DNA of 64,000 nt, from positions 142,392-206,391 of the forward strand of contig CAZXJO010000003.1 of the NCBI GenBank assembly GCA_964641155.1. Reading direction: 5' to 3'. The first letter of the stretch is position 1. The number at the start of each line of letters is the position of its first letter. Shown here one piece after another: positions 26,140 through 35,687 of the stretch. The translations under genes and the position numbers were made by a program. Source of the DNA: DTCV01 sp964641155 (GTDB lineage Archaea > Thermoproteota > Thermoprotei_A > Sulfolobales > NBVN01). Under the pieces are notes generated by a model. The model did no database searches. It was not told the origin of the DNA and saw only the letters and a list, made by a program, of their open reading frames with translations.

Positions 26140-26871
26140 ATGTTGTTCGGGGACCTACACATACACTCGGTGGTCAGCGACGGTTCGCTGCATCCTTCTG
26201 ACATCGTCAGGATATCCAGGAGAAAATCACTTCAAATCATTTCGGTGACCGACCACAACACGTTCCTCGGTAGTTTGATTGCCAGCAAGTACGTAGATAA
26301 GAAGAATCAAATACTGCTGTACGGCGCTGAGGTGCGGACCCACTTAGGGGATGTCCTCTTGCTCTGCCCTCACCCGATAGCAATAGTGAACAACCTACCT
26401 CAGATTCTTGACCTGTGCAGGGATAACAACTGCCTACTAGTACCCGCACACCCATATGATGTTTTAAGGTTAGGTGTTGGGAGTGGTGTAACTTTGAAGT
26501 TATGGGACGCTGTTGAGGTCTTCAATGCGTCAAGCGATTTAATATCGAACATCATCACCTACGTCCTAACCAGGAATGCCGAAGTACCACAACTATCTAA
26601 TTCAGATGCGCATGTAGGGGAACTTATCGGCGCTTCCTACAACATCATATATGCCGACAGCTTTGACGTAGACACAGTCTTAGATTCCATTAGGAAAGGT
26701 GAGGTGGTGCCAGTCATGAAGTACTCCATAGTGGGGAGTATTAGCAGAGTTGTTTGGAGTTTGAAGAAATACGTGAACGGGTATAAGCTGGATAACATTG
26801 TACGGCTCAACGAGAAATTAGGATCGGCGACACCATTACCAAGTACGGAGCCTGTTGGTAAGTGCAAGTAA
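26140..26871 (+). CDS. PHP-domain phosphoesterase
   Basis: A polymerase-and-histidinol-phosphatase (PHP) domain protein of 243 residues with all metal-binding motifs: DLHIHS (5-10), VTDHNT, the Glu in YGAEVRTH, PAHPYD and SNSDAH. These bind three metal ions for phosphoester hydrolysis. The substrate cannot be told; free PHP proteins cleave nucleotides or small phosphates. The start may be TTG 26137 or ATG 26140. It is 18 bp upstream of the Hel308 gene, which hints at a nucleic-acid role. Confidence 0.9.
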   Translation: MLFGDLHIHSVVSDGSLHPSDIVRISRRKSLQIISVTDHNTFLGSLIASKYVDKKNQILLYGAEVRTHLGDVLLLCPHPIAIVNNLPQILDLCRDNNCLLVPAHPYDVLRLGVGSGVTLKLWDAVEVFNASSDLISNIITYVLTRNAEVPQLSNSDAHVGELIGASYNIIYADSFDVDTVLDSIRKGEVVPVMKYSIVGSISRVVWSLKKYVNGYKLDNIVRLNEKLGSATPLPSTEPVGKCK

Positions 26872-26889
26872 CAGTGGGGTGGTGGCGAC

Positions 26890-29013
26890 TTGAACGATGA
26901 CCTCGAAATGGTGAACGATTTCAACTTACCTGAAGTGATTTTAGAAGGACTTAAAGCTAAGGGCATCACGCGCTTAACCCCTCCTCAAGCGGACTCCCTC
27001 CGTGCCGGATTGCTTAAGTGGAAGAACTTACTAGTCGTGGCACCTACGGCTAGTGGGAAGACGTTAATAGGTGAGTTAGCTTTGGTGAACGCAGCATTGA
27101 ACGGAGGTATCGGCGTCTACACCACACCGCTCAAGGCTCTAGCATCCGAAAAATTTGAGGAATTCAAGTTCTGGAGGAATTACGGATTAAGCGTCGGCAT
27201 ATCAACCGGTGACTACGATGAGTCCGGAGAGTCGTTGGGGAGGTATGACATATTGGTCACCACTTATGAGAAATTGGATTCCGTACTGAGGCATAGACCT
27301 TCATGGCTTAGCAGGGTTAGGACATTGGTAGTTGACGAACTACACAACGTAGGGGACAGCGAGAGGGGTCCTATAGTGGAATTGATATGTGCTAGGGTCT
27401 CCATGCTAGACGCACAAATAGTCGGCTTAAGCGCCACCATAGGGAACCCGGAATCGATAGCTAGATGGTTAAACGCTGAATTAATTTTGAGTGATTGGAG
27501 GCCTGTGAAACTCGTTGAGGGATTCTACGACAGGAGGAGGAACGTGATAGAGTTCAACGATGGGAGGTTAGAGACGGTCAGTGATGACTTACTGACTCAC
27601 TGTGTTAGACGGGCGTTGGAGGAGGATTACCAGTTACTGATTTTTAAACAATCCAGGAAGCAGGCGGAAGCAACTGCTTATAAGCTAGCAGAACTGGTTA
27701 AAGGTTCTTTGAAGGTTGAATCTGACCCATTACTTGATGTGGTCAGGTCCGAGTCCCCCACACGCAGTGAATCTGAATCTTTAGGCAGGCTCCTGTGTTA
27801 CGGTGTCTCATACCACCACGCCGGTTTATCGCCGATAGCTAGGAAGGTCATTGAGGAGGGGTTTAGGAGGGGTTTGGTGAAAATAGTTGTTGCAACCCCA
27901 ACCCTGGCTGCAGGAATTAACGTGCCGGCACGTAGGGTATTAGTGTACACTAGGAGGTATGAGGATGGTTTCATGAAGCCCATATCGGTCATGGAGTACA
28001 AGCAGATGGGCGGTAGGGCTGGCAGACCCCAATACGACCCGTACGGCGAGGTCGTAATAGCTGACGTCCCCACACCAACTGAAGGTAGGAAGTACATTTA
28101 TGGAAAGGTCGAGAACGTTACATCAGCCCTTACCAACTTAAGGTCTTTAAGGATCCACTTACTGGCCTCAATAGCGTCCGGATATGTGGGAAGTAAGAGA
28201 GAATTAGACGAGTTCTTCAGCAAGACATTGGCCTTCAACTCACCGACGTTCCTAATCAGTAGGACGGGGATACATAGAGTTATAGATGAACTTATCTCTA
28301 TGAAGATGTTGGAGTCCAACGGCAGTGAGTACAGACCAACAGTACTAGGGATCGCGGTTTCAAAACTTTACATAGACCCGCTGACAGCTAAAATAATAAT
28401 TAAGTGCTTGGACGGAGTAGACGGAGTTAAGGACCTCTACTACCTACACCTAATATCGATAACACCCGATTTCAGCAGAGTCAGAGTTACGGGTTACGGG
28501 AAGCTGGAGGACGACGCTCTCTCACTATCCGATCTAGGCCTAATACCTGATGTGGGTCAGGTGAGGGAGGTCAACTACGAGGACTGGCTCAGGGGCTTCA
28601 AAATAGCGTTAATCCTCAACGACTGGATTAACGAAGTTGATGAGGACACAATAGTGAGAAAGTATGATATAGGCTTAGGGGACCTCCTAACCATTACAGA
28701 CACCGGTAGCTGGATAGCTCACGCCGCCGGCGTAATATGCCGCACAGTCGACTTGAAGACACATGGTAAGAGATTGGAAGTCCTGGCTAGACGTATTGAC
28801 GTGGGTGTCAAGGAGGATGCCTTAGAGCTAACATCGATAAAAGGTATTGGAAGGGTTAGAGCTAGGATATTAGTGGAAGGCGGTTTCAAAACGTTGGGAG
28901 ACCTAGCTAGAGCCGATCCAGCACGGCTGGCCAGGTTACCTACCTTCGGTGATAAGCTGGCGAATGAGGTGGTTAGTCAGGCCAACGAATTAATCAAAAC
29001 CCGTAATCCTTAA
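26890..29013 (+). CDS. hel308: Hel308-type Ski2-family DNA helicase
   Basis: A superfamily 2 helicase that unwinds lagging-strand forks in archaea. The 707 residues show a Q-motif region (LTPPQADSLR), Walker A APTASGKT at 51-58, box DELH at 149-152 where many relatives have DEVH, SATIGN, and ATPTLAAGINVPAR. The QMGGRAGRPQYDPYG motif VI follows, then a winged helix, a ratchet domain and a C-terminal helix-hairpin-helix (IKGIGRVRARILVEGG). TTG 26890 is taken as the start, with ggggtggtgg just before it. It follows the PHP gene and converges with pheT. Confidence 0.93.
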   Translation: MNDDLEMVNDFNLPEVILEGLKAKGITRLTPPQADSLRAGLLKWKNLLVVAPTASGKTLIGELALVNAALNGGIGVYTTPLKALASEKFEEFKFWRNYGLSVGISTGDYDESGESLGRYDILVTTYEKLDSVLRHRPSWLSRVRTLVVDELHNVGDSERGPIVELICARVSMLDAQIVGLSATIGNPESIARWLNAELILSDWRPVKLVEGFYDRRRNVIEFNDGRLETVSDDLLTHCVRRALEEDYQLLIFKQSRKQAEATAYKLAELVKGSLKVESDPLLDVVRSESPTRSESESLGRLLCYGVSYHHAGLSPIARKVIEEGFRRGLVKIVVATPTLAAGINVPARRVLVYTRRYEDGFMKPISVMEYKQMGGRAGRPQYDPYGEVVIADVPTPTEGRKYIYGKVENVTSALTNLRSLRIHLLASIASGYVGSKRELDEFFSKTLAFNSPTFLISRTGIHRVIDELISMKMLESNGSEYRPTVLGIAVSKLYIDPLTAKIIIKCLDGVDGVKDLYYLHLISITPDFSRVRVTGYGKLEDDALSLSDLGLIPDVGQVREVNYEDWLRGFKIALILNDWINEVDEDTIVRKYDIGLGDLLTITDTGSWIAHAAGVICRTVDLKTHGKRLEVLARRIDVGVKEDALELTSIKGIGRVRARILVEGGFKTLGDLARADPARLARLPTFGDKLANEVVSQANELIKTRNP

Positions 29014-29028
29014 ACGTATGCTGATGCC

Positions 29029-30672
29029 TTAATTGGAGATTAATGAGAGCATCGCTGTTAGGTTTAACTCCATTACAGCCACAGGCATCGCTATGCCTAA
29101 GTAATTAAGTATTTTGGGGTGAACCTCACCAACAATGCCAATACCTGAACCGTTTACGATTACCTCACCGCACCTGCCACTAATCATGATGGCGTTTTCA
29201 CACCTCCTCAACGAGTAATTAATCCCTAGCACATGCATTAAAGATTTGAGCACCACCAGCATGTCAGTTAGGGTTGCCCCCTCAGCGGAGGTTACTGCCC
29301 CGAACTTCCTAACACTGTTGAAAGAGCCGTTGCTGGCTTCAACTACGTCCCCCACCTCGAACAGCTTAATTGTCTTGGAAAATGCGGAGTTCAATTTGAC
29401 TGATTGAATCAGCGATGGCAGCAATGAATTCCTAACAGCTGAGTAAGCCTTCATCTTCGGGTTTTCAAGGGATACGCAATCATTAATCCCCAACACGCTT
29501 AGTAGCTCAGGGTCTGTGAGCATGAAGTTCACCACTTCGTGATATCCCAGACCAATCATTAAGTCCCTAACATTTCTTGAAAGTCTCTCTATGGAATGTA
29601 AGCTTCCTGCATGTGTAGGTGGGAGCGTTTCAGCAACTAATTTCCCATAACCGTATGCGATAGCAACCTCCTCTATCAAATCAACCTCATGCATCGCATC
29701 AACCCTGTAAGGCGGTACACTCACAAGCAATGCTTCCTCAGCCGACGACATGATTTTGAACCCCATGCTCGTTAAGCAGTTAACCACTTCATCAGGGGTT
29801 ACCTCAACACCTACTAACCTCTTTATGTTGCCTAATCTTAACTCAACCAACCTCGGGTAGTATCTAGGACTCCAAACGACTTTACCCTCATCCACCACCC
29901 TAACCCTGAACACCTTCACGTCCTCACCTCTCTCAGCAAGGGCACCTATAACTAGGTTCATAATCCTGAACATTAACTCCGGCTCAGTCCCCGTGATATC
30001 TATGAAAATTTCCTTGGTGTCTGGTGTTACCCTAGTGTAGTCACCGTTGATTATGGGGGGCATTGATAGGACAATCCCCTCAGAATCAACCAGGAGCGGG
30101 TACTCACCTTCCTTAACTAGGTGCCTGTACTTAGCCCCCTTATCAACGTTGGTCAATATCTCCTTAATGGTCATCGGGGAGTCATAACCCAACGGTTTGA
30201 AAGTGTACTCAGCTACTGACTTGTAGTATATGGGAGGTCTTATCTCGCTGTAGTCGTGGATCCCCACAGCAACTAAGGCACGGTCACCACAGTAGCTGAA
30301 GTGGAGTTTCTCCTGAAGTTGGAATATCTGCGCTATCGCCTCATCATCTAGGTTTAAACCGCTAACGATAGCCCCTAGTACGTAGGGCCTGTAATGGGGC
30401 TTACCGGATGTAATTACCTCAACACTCGAGTCCTCAACTAATAATTCCTTAAACCCGTCCCCACGCCCTTTGAGGGCTCTTAGCGCCCTCCCCAACCCCT
30501 CAGCCGAGAAGAGGTCTGGCCTATCGTACGATGCCTCATAGACCAACCTGTCACCCCTGACCTCAACAACCTCGCACTTAAGCTTGCTGAGAAGTTCTTC
30601 AAGCTCGTCATAACTAAGGTATGATTTGGTTAAGCGCTCTATATCAGATAACTTAACCTCAATCGTGGGCAT
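29029..30672 (-). CDS. pheT: Phenylalanyl-tRNA synthetase beta subunit
   Basis: Beta chain of the alpha2-beta2 synthetase, with the B3/B4 editing region and a catalytic-like core that supports tRNA binding. The 547 residues match the short archaeal form without the N-terminal OB-fold. Recognisable parts are VEYEASYDRPDLFSAEGLGRALR-like (here LVYEASYDRPDLFSAEG), SPRYYPRLVELRLGNIKRLVG (B5), PPYRVDAMHEVDLIEEVAIAYGY and NPKMKAYSAVRNSLLPSL. Start ATG 30672, two bases after the pheS stop, so the two form an operon. Confidence 0.96.
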   Translation of the reverse strand: MPTIEVKLSDIERLTKSYLSYDELEELLSKLKCEVVEVRGDRLVYEASYDRPDLFSAEGLGRALRALKGRGDGFKELLVEDSSVEVITSGKPHYRPYVLGAIVSGLNLDDEAIAQIFQLQEKLHFSYCGDRALVAVGIHDYSEIRPPIYYKSVAEYTFKPLGYDSPMTIKEILTNVDKGAKYRHLVKEGEYPLLVDSEGIVLSMPPIINGDYTRVTPDTKEIFIDITGTEPELMFRIMNLVIGALAERGEDVKVFRVRVVDEGKVVWSPRYYPRLVELRLGNIKRLVGVEVTPDEVVNCLTSMGFKIMSSAEEALLVSVPPYRVDAMHEVDLIEEVAIAYGYGKLVAETLPPTHAGSLHSIERLSRNVRDLMIGLGYHEVVNFMLTDPELLSVLGINDCVSLENPKMKAYSAVRNSLLPSLIQSVKLNSAFSKTIKLFEVGDVVEASNGSFNSVRKFGAVTSAEGATLTDMLVVLKSLMHVLGINYSLRRCENAIMISGRCGEVIVNGSGIGIVGEVHPKILNYLGIAMPVAVMELNLTAMLSLISN

Positions 30673-30674
30673 GG

Positions 30675-32228
30675 CTAACCACTCAAGATGGTCTTAGGTA
30701 CCTTCACTCTCCTAATCACATCCAAGGAGTTCGTGTATAGGTCCCTTATATCATCAACGTTTAAGACCATCATAGCTATCCTATCAATACCTATTCCCCA
30801 AGCAGCTACGTTACAGTTAAACACGTTAAGAGGTCTTAAGACCTCAGGTCTGAACATACCGCCGGGGAACACTTCAATCCACCCCAACTTGGGATGTCTT
30901 ACATATCCCTCAACGCTGGGTTCTGTGAACGGAAAGTAGGCAGGCCTGAACAGAACCTCCCCCAGACCTAGCCGCCTAGCAAACTCCTTGAAGAAACCCA
31001 GCAAATGCTTGAACGCCACATTCCTGCCGACTATTATACCCTCGAGCTGGTGGAACTCCATGAGGTGTGTTGGGTCCGGAGTGTCCGGCCTGAAAACCCT
31101 GTCCAGGGAAAAGCACCTGTACTCACCTTCACCCCTTTCGTGAATAGTACGCATCGAGACCGAGGTCGTGTGGGTGCGGAGTATCAGCCTTAATGCTTTC
31201 CTAGGGTCCCACCTACAACCCCAACCGGTTGAGTTAGCCAGCTCTCCGGATTCATGTACGTTCTTAACCTTATCCAACAGTCCTACAATCACAGGAGAGG
31301 CCGGTTCGTGACCGTTTTTAATAAAGTATACGTCGGTCGCGGACCTAGCCGGGTGGTATTGAGGTAGGTAGAGGACGTCGAAATTCCAGAACTCCAACTC
31401 AACGTGAGGCCCCCTCATCTCCTCAAAACCCATCGAGACCACAACCTCCCTAACGTAGTTTAAGAACTCCACATACGGATGTTTCCTGACGGGGTGTACC
31501 ATCGGGACCTCAACATTCAAATCGAACTCCTTAAACTCAACATCCTTCCAACCACCACTCAATATGAGCTCAGGCGTTAATACCGTAACAACCTCTTTGG
31601 CCACAAGCGACCCGTCTTTAACAGCATTTAATGCCACGTCGGTGAGCTCTACCTTCAACTCCTTGACTTCGTCAACGTCTATAAACCCTCTCCTCCTAAT
31701 GCTGACTATGCTCTCATCTAAGGTATCAGCTCTCAACCCCTCAAGTAATTTCTTGAGGAGGTTGTCTAAACTACTTAAGTAGTTGTTGAACTCCGCAATC
31801 TTAGCATCATCCCACGATACCTCGACATAGCTCTTACTGACATTTACTAAGCCAAACCTTCTCAGAATGCCTAAAGCGGCTGAGAACTCCTCACCACTTA
31901 AATTGGAAGCCCTCGCTAGCTCATCCACCTTGAACTTCTTAACCCCACCCGAACAAAGTTCTAACAGCAATTTAAACAGCCTAAACTCGGGCAAGCCGTT
32001 CCTTAAGTAATTAGCCCCCAATTCACTTAACTTAATGAAGTACCTTGTAAATCTACGCAATCTAATCAGTTCTTTCATCTCAAGTTCGGCCAGGTCTCTC
32101 ATCATATCATGTGCGTTAACACCTACGCACCTAGCCAGCTCCTCCACATCAACTAACGTGATCCCGTCATCATAATACTTCTTTAAAGCTTTGATTATGG
32201 AGTACTGCTTGCTACTCAGCCTGTACAT
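30675..32228 (-). CDS. pheS: Phenylalanyl-tRNA synthetase alpha subunit
   Basis: Class II synthetase chain that activates Phe and charges tRNA-Phe. The 517 residues have about 200 residues of winged-helix modules at the N-terminus (archaeal/eukaryotic type), then the class II core. Motif 2 is around FSLDRVFRPDTPDPTHLMEFHQLEG, and motif 3 is GGMFRPEVLRPL...WGIGIDRIAMM near the C-terminus. The starting ATG at 32228 lies 90 bp from the divergent PAP2 gene; TATA-like gatatttaaat is at about 32258-32270. Confidence 0.97.
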   Translation of the reverse strand: MYRLSSKQYSIIKALKKYYDDGITLVDVEELARCVGVNAHDMMRDLAELEMKELIRLRRFTRYFIKLSELGANYLRNGLPEFRLFKLLLELCSGGVKKFKVDELARASNLSGEEFSAALGILRRFGLVNVSKSYVEVSWDDAKIAEFNNYLSSLDNLLKKLLEGLRADTLDESIVSIRRRGFIDVDEVKELKVELTDVALNAVKDGSLVAKEVVTVLTPELILSGGWKDVEFKEFDLNVEVPMVHPVRKHPYVEFLNYVREVVVSMGFEEMRGPHVELEFWNFDVLYLPQYHPARSATDVYFIKNGHEPASPVIVGLLDKVKNVHESGELANSTGWGCRWDPRKALRLILRTHTTSVSMRTIHERGEGEYRCFSLDRVFRPDTPDPTHLMEFHQLEGIIVGRNVAFKHLLGFFKEFARRLGLGEVLFRPAYFPFTEPSVEGYVRHPKLGWIEVFPGGMFRPEVLRPLNVFNCNVAAWGIGIDRIAMMVLNVDDIRDLYTNSLDVIRRVKVPKTILSG

Positions 32229-32318
32229 TCAACCCTCCGTAAATCGTAGTACTTGAGAAAGATATTTAAATATGAAGTAACTTTAAATTGATGACGTGGA
32301 CTGTTAAGGTAATCAATT

Positions 32319-33155
32319 ATGGATTTGAGCTTTGTTATGATGGTACTGCTCTCATGCTTAGGTGATGAGTTATTCTATTTACCCATCACATCCGCGTTGG
32401 TAGTACTGCGCAGGGGTTTAGGTGTTAAGGTATTACTCACCTTGCTTATTAGCATGTACTTGAATCAAGCACTTAAGTACTGGTTAAGCGTCCCAAGACC
32501 TCCGAACTACCTTGACAGCATCCACGGCCTCCCAGCAATTGTGGAATTATTGGTTCGGGGTGATGGACCCTCACTACCCAGTGGGCATGCACAGATATCC
32601 TCCACTTTCTGGACATCATTAGCTTTGAACATGCCTAATAAGTTCACCCTTACGGCCGCAACGATATTGCCGATTTCAATCGCGTATTCGAGGGTCGTCC
32701 TCGGAATGCACACTCCCTTAGATGTGGTTACTGCTTTAATGATAGGATATTCAGTTCCGCTAGTAACGTCACTCCTGGACTCCCCGACTAGGGGCTGGGC
32801 GAGTAGACGTAAGAGCTACGTAGAACTACTCATTCCCCTTCTACTACTTATCTTCTCTTTAATGTCGGGCTACCCTAAGCTACCGACGATCGCCGGCCTA
32901 ACAACCGCTGCAGTGTTAGTTCACCGCTTAACACTGGACTCTGAAGCGGGCCTTAAAGTCCGCCTTAAAGCATCTTTAATAACCCTAACAACTTTGGGTT
33001 TAGGATACTCCGGACTGGTCCTATTGTTCGATGACAGCGGTCCATGCAGCGCTATCACGGAGTTTGCGGGATCGCTAATCATAGGCCTGATCGCGTACTT
33101 GGCAGTGCCTGTAAAACTTAATGCATTCAAATTACGTAGTGTTAACTTCCCTTAG
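32319..33155 (+). CDS. PAP2-family membrane phosphatase
   Basis: A 278-residue integral membrane phosphatase with the three conserved blocks: KYWLSVPRPPNY (KxxxxxxRP), PSGHAQ, and SRVVLGMHTPLDV (SRxxxxxHxxxD), plus about eight helices. Such enzymes recycle polyprenyl/dolichyl pyrophosphate or dephosphorylate lipids; the flippase at 7046 and the glycosyltransferase at 45699 would use such lipid carriers (inference). Its last 14 bases overlap the end of the convergent DUF35 gene. ATG 32319. Confidence 0.9.
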   Translation: MDLSFVMMVLLSCLGDELFYLPITSALVVLRRGLGVKVLLTLLISMYLNQALKYWLSVPRPPNYLDSIHGLPAIVELLVRGDGPSLPSGHAQISSTFWTSLALNMPNKFTLTAATILPISIAYSRVVLGMHTPLDVVTALMIGYSVPLVTSLLDSPTRGWASRRKSYVELLIPLLLLIFSLMSGYPKLPTIAGLTTAAVLVHRLTLDSEAGLKVRLKASLITLTTLGLGYSGLVLLFDDSGPCSAITEFAGSLIIGLIAYLAVPVKLNAFKLRSVNFP

Positions 33156-33531
33156 GTTTGAATTTAACTATGTACGGTACGTAGCCGTCCAACGTCATTG
33201 CCGATCTCCTGATGGTTGACTCCACCTCCATACCTATGTGGACTTCCTCCGGCTTAACATTGGTTAGCTGCGTCAGCACTTTGCCGTGGCCAGTATCAAC
33301 TAACGCTATAATCAACGGTGACATGTTTTCAAACCCCTCTATCGGTACGTTCACAACCGTATATGAGATTATCCTGCCAGAACTACCTAAAGCCACTTTC
33401 TCAACCCTTCTGGATGAACATTTAGGGCAGGCAGCTTTAGGCGGATAGCAGGTATACCCGCAATCCAAACACCTAACACCGACCAAGTCTAGTAGGACGT
33501 CCTTAAGCCTCCAAATTCTCTGGAATGACAT
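33142..33531 (-). CDS. DUF35 zinc-ribbon/OB-fold protein
   Basis: The 129 residues have an N-terminal rubredoxin-like zinc ribbon (CLDCGYTCYPPKAACPKCSS, two CxxC) and an OB-fold. This family binds acyl-CoA and bridges thiolase and HMG-CoA synthase in archaea, passing acetoacetyl-CoA between them. It sits 4 bp after the thiolase gene, in the conserved HMG-CoA synthase-thiolase-DUF35 order. It probably lets the thiolase work together with the degenerate synthase-like partner at 34702. Confidence 0.93.
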   Translation of the reverse strand: MSFQRIWRLKDVLLDLVGVRCLDCGYTCYPPKAACPKCSSRRVEKVALGSSGRIISYTVVNVPIEGFENMSPLIIALVDTGHGKVLTQLTNVKPEEVHIGMEVESTIRRSAMTLDGYVPYIVKFKPKGS

Positions 33532-33535
33532 ACTA

Positions 33536-34702
33536 TCACCTCCTTAAGATAATGGTAGTTATATTGGAGCCCACACCACCGATGTTCTGAGTTAAACCCA
33601 CCTCACCGCCAACCTTAACGCCCGGAAACTCCCCCCTCAACTGCATGACCACCTCACACACCTGGTAAACTCCAGTGGCTCCCACGGGGTGGCCTCTGGA
33701 CTTCAGACCACCTGAAGGGTTTATGGTGGGTTTATCCCCTGGCCTAAACCTGCCTTCAGAAATTAACTTAGCTCCCATGCCCTTAGGGGCGAAACCTACG
33801 TCCTCAAGAGTGATTACACCGTTTATGGAATACGCGTCATGGAGCTCCGCTACATCAATGTCCTTGGGAGTTAGCTTAGCCGCTCTGAAGGCCCTCTCAG
33901 CCGACAACCTCGATGCTAGGAAGGAATCCAACTCAAACCTAGATGAAATGTCTGTGCTGTCTAACGCATTACCAACACCAGCAATAAGGATTGGTGTGTC
34001 GTTGTACTTCTTAGCAACGTCTTCAGAAGCTAGTATAACTGCAGCAGCCCCATCACTCATAGGGCATGAGTCAAGCAATCTTATAGGGTCAGCTATTACC
34101 GGTGATTTTATCACATCTTCATGTGTTATCTTCATCCTCAAATGCGCGTAGGGGTTGTAGTAACCGTTCTCATGCATCAACACAGGCCATGCGGACATCT
34201 CCTCCCGCTTAACATCGTACTTATTCATGTAGTACCTCATCACCAACGCGTTAAGCCCTGAGAAGCTGATCCCGTAAGGTATTTCGAAATCGGCATCTGC
34301 TGCGTATGCGAGGCCCCGCGTCACTTCAGGGGTGGTCCTCTCGCTCAATTTTTCAATCCCGACCACCGCCACCACATCGGCTAACCCAGCAGATATTAAA
34401 GAATAACCTACAATCAGTGCCGCCCCGCCTGAGCCGCACGCGGCCTCAATCTTAAAACCTGAAATACCCCTTAAACCGCAGTAATCAGCTATGAGTGATG
34501 CTAAATTCTCCTGCTCAACCTGACTGCTTAACATGTTGCCCACCACCAGGTATTCTGGTACGACGTTGCCGGCATCATCCACAGCCTTGAAGAGGGCCTC
34601 ACTGGCTAAGTCCCTTAGAGGGCGTTCATATAACCTACCGACGTTACTCATACCTGAGCCGACCACGAACACTTTCCTAGACAACTCAGACACCCCGTCC
34701 AC
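33536..34702 (-). CDS. Acetyl-CoA acetyltransferase (archaeal thiolase)
   Basis: Condenses two acetyl-CoA to acetoacetyl-CoA, or works in reverse. The 388 residues contain the reactive cysteine in EAACGSGGAAL, HDAYSING, and the C-terminal GGLKSRGHPVGATG, so both catalytic sites look intact. GTG 34702 shares its G with the stop of the upstream gene. In archaea this thiolase works in a channelled complex with HMG-CoA synthase and DUF35, for mevalonate synthesis. It is not clear which thiolase-derived acyl-CoA is made here, given the altered partner. Confidence 0.94.
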   Translation of the reverse strand: MDGVSELSRKVFVVGSGMSNVGRLYERPLRDLASEALFKAVDDAGNVVPEYLVVGNMLSSQVEQENLASLIADYCGLRGISGFKIEAACGSGGAALIVGYSLISAGLADVVAVVGIEKLSERTTPEVTRGLAYAADADFEIPYGISFSGLNALVMRYYMNKYDVKREEMSAWPVLMHENGYYNPYAHLRMKITHEDVIKSPVIADPIRLLDSCPMSDGAAAVILASEDVAKKYNDTPILIAGVGNALDSTDISSRFELDSFLASRLSAERAFRAAKLTPKDIDVAELHDAYSINGVITLEDVGFAPKGMGAKLISEGRFRPGDKPTINPSGGLKSRGHPVGATGVYQVCEVVMQLRGEFPGVKVGGEVGLTQNIGGVGSNITTIILRR

Positions 34703-35562
34703 TACGAGACAATCACGGAGCTATCGCTTAGGAGTTTGTCTAAATAACTGACACACCCACGCATATGTCCTAAGTCCTCATTAACCCTCAGAATCAACGA
34801 AGTGATCCGACTGAAGTTATCATCTAAGTCCAGTAGGAGTAAATGGTCGCCAGGCGATGAAACCTCGAAAGCCCTGATAAGTGCGAGCGGTGTATGTGGA
34901 GTGTTGAAGTGACCTGAAGCGTTAACATACTTGGAGGGCTCTAAGGACTGCTCACTTATGCCCACACCTCTTAAAACCTTAGAACAATACCTTAAATCCT
35001 TCAAATTCGTAGCCACGTACTTTATTTCCTGAGGCCCAACTCCCGCCTTATCGAGCAGTTCCTTCAAAAACTTAGATAACTTACTGAGGTATAGGTCCGC
35101 GTGGAAATCGTTTCTAGCCGCCTTGAGGGGCAGTAGAGGCGGTGAGTTGATTAATGAATCGCCGGTGAGTATCTCTACGTAACTCTTCGACTTACTTAGG
35201 ACCATTGAAACCGCTGCCGCCGCCTCACTAAAGTCTGAGGAAACTACCAGGACGTCACCATCATCAATCATCTCCTCAACCAAACCTATTAAATGGTAGA
35301 GGTCACCTATGTCGTATTTCTTGACGCCATTGAGTTTGAGTAGGTCGGCCAATAACGCGGACTTAACACCGATAGTCCTATCACTCGACAAATAGATCAG
35401 GGCTTTGACGTTGTTGAGGATGCTACCCTTTAACGTCCGACATGATTCATAGCTCATCGTCACTAAGTCCTCGTCAGGGCCAAGCACTGGAATTAAAACC
35501 TTGCCATAGCGTTTCCGGTACCTTGGTATGTAAGCACACCATGCCGATATGTATAACTTCAT
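34702..35562 (-). CDS. HMG-CoA-synthase-like protein lacking the catalytic residues
   Basis: The position in the operon and the segments SAWCAYIPRYR, DEDLVTMSYESCRTL and VNASGHFNTPHTPLALIRAFE identify a relative of archaeal HMG-CoA synthase. However, it has 286 residues against about 350. The usual GSE motif is SSD (about 58-60). The FACKAGT cysteine segment is replaced by KYDIGDLYHLIG. The FHQPNG-type histidine segment is VATNLKDL. All three catalytic residues (Glu, Cys, His) therefore appear lost. It may be a structural partner for the thiolase/DUF35, or do something else. ATG 35562. Confidence 0.82.
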   Translation of the reverse strand: MKLYISAWCAYIPRYRKRYGKVLIPVLGPDEDLVTMSYESCRTLKGSILNNVKALIYLSSDRTIGVKSALLADLLKLNGVKKYDIGDLYHLIGLVEEMIDDGDVLVVSSDFSEAAAAVSMVLSKSKSYVEILTGDSLINSPPLLPLKAARNDFHADLYLSKLSKFLKELLDKAGVGPQEIKYVATNLKDLRYCSKVLRGVGISEQSLEPSKYVNASGHFNTPHTPLALIRAFEVSSPGDHLLLLDLDDNFSRITSLILRVNEDLGHMRGCVSYLDKLLSDSSVIVS

Positions 35563-35687
35563 AAGCGCTCTCTTAATACTTGACAGACGGGGTTTTTATC
35601 ATTTTCGTCAAATGACTGTAAAATGTTTAGGCAGTAATCTAACATATAGCACGTAGCACTATTTAAGGCAGATATACCTAAAGTTTT

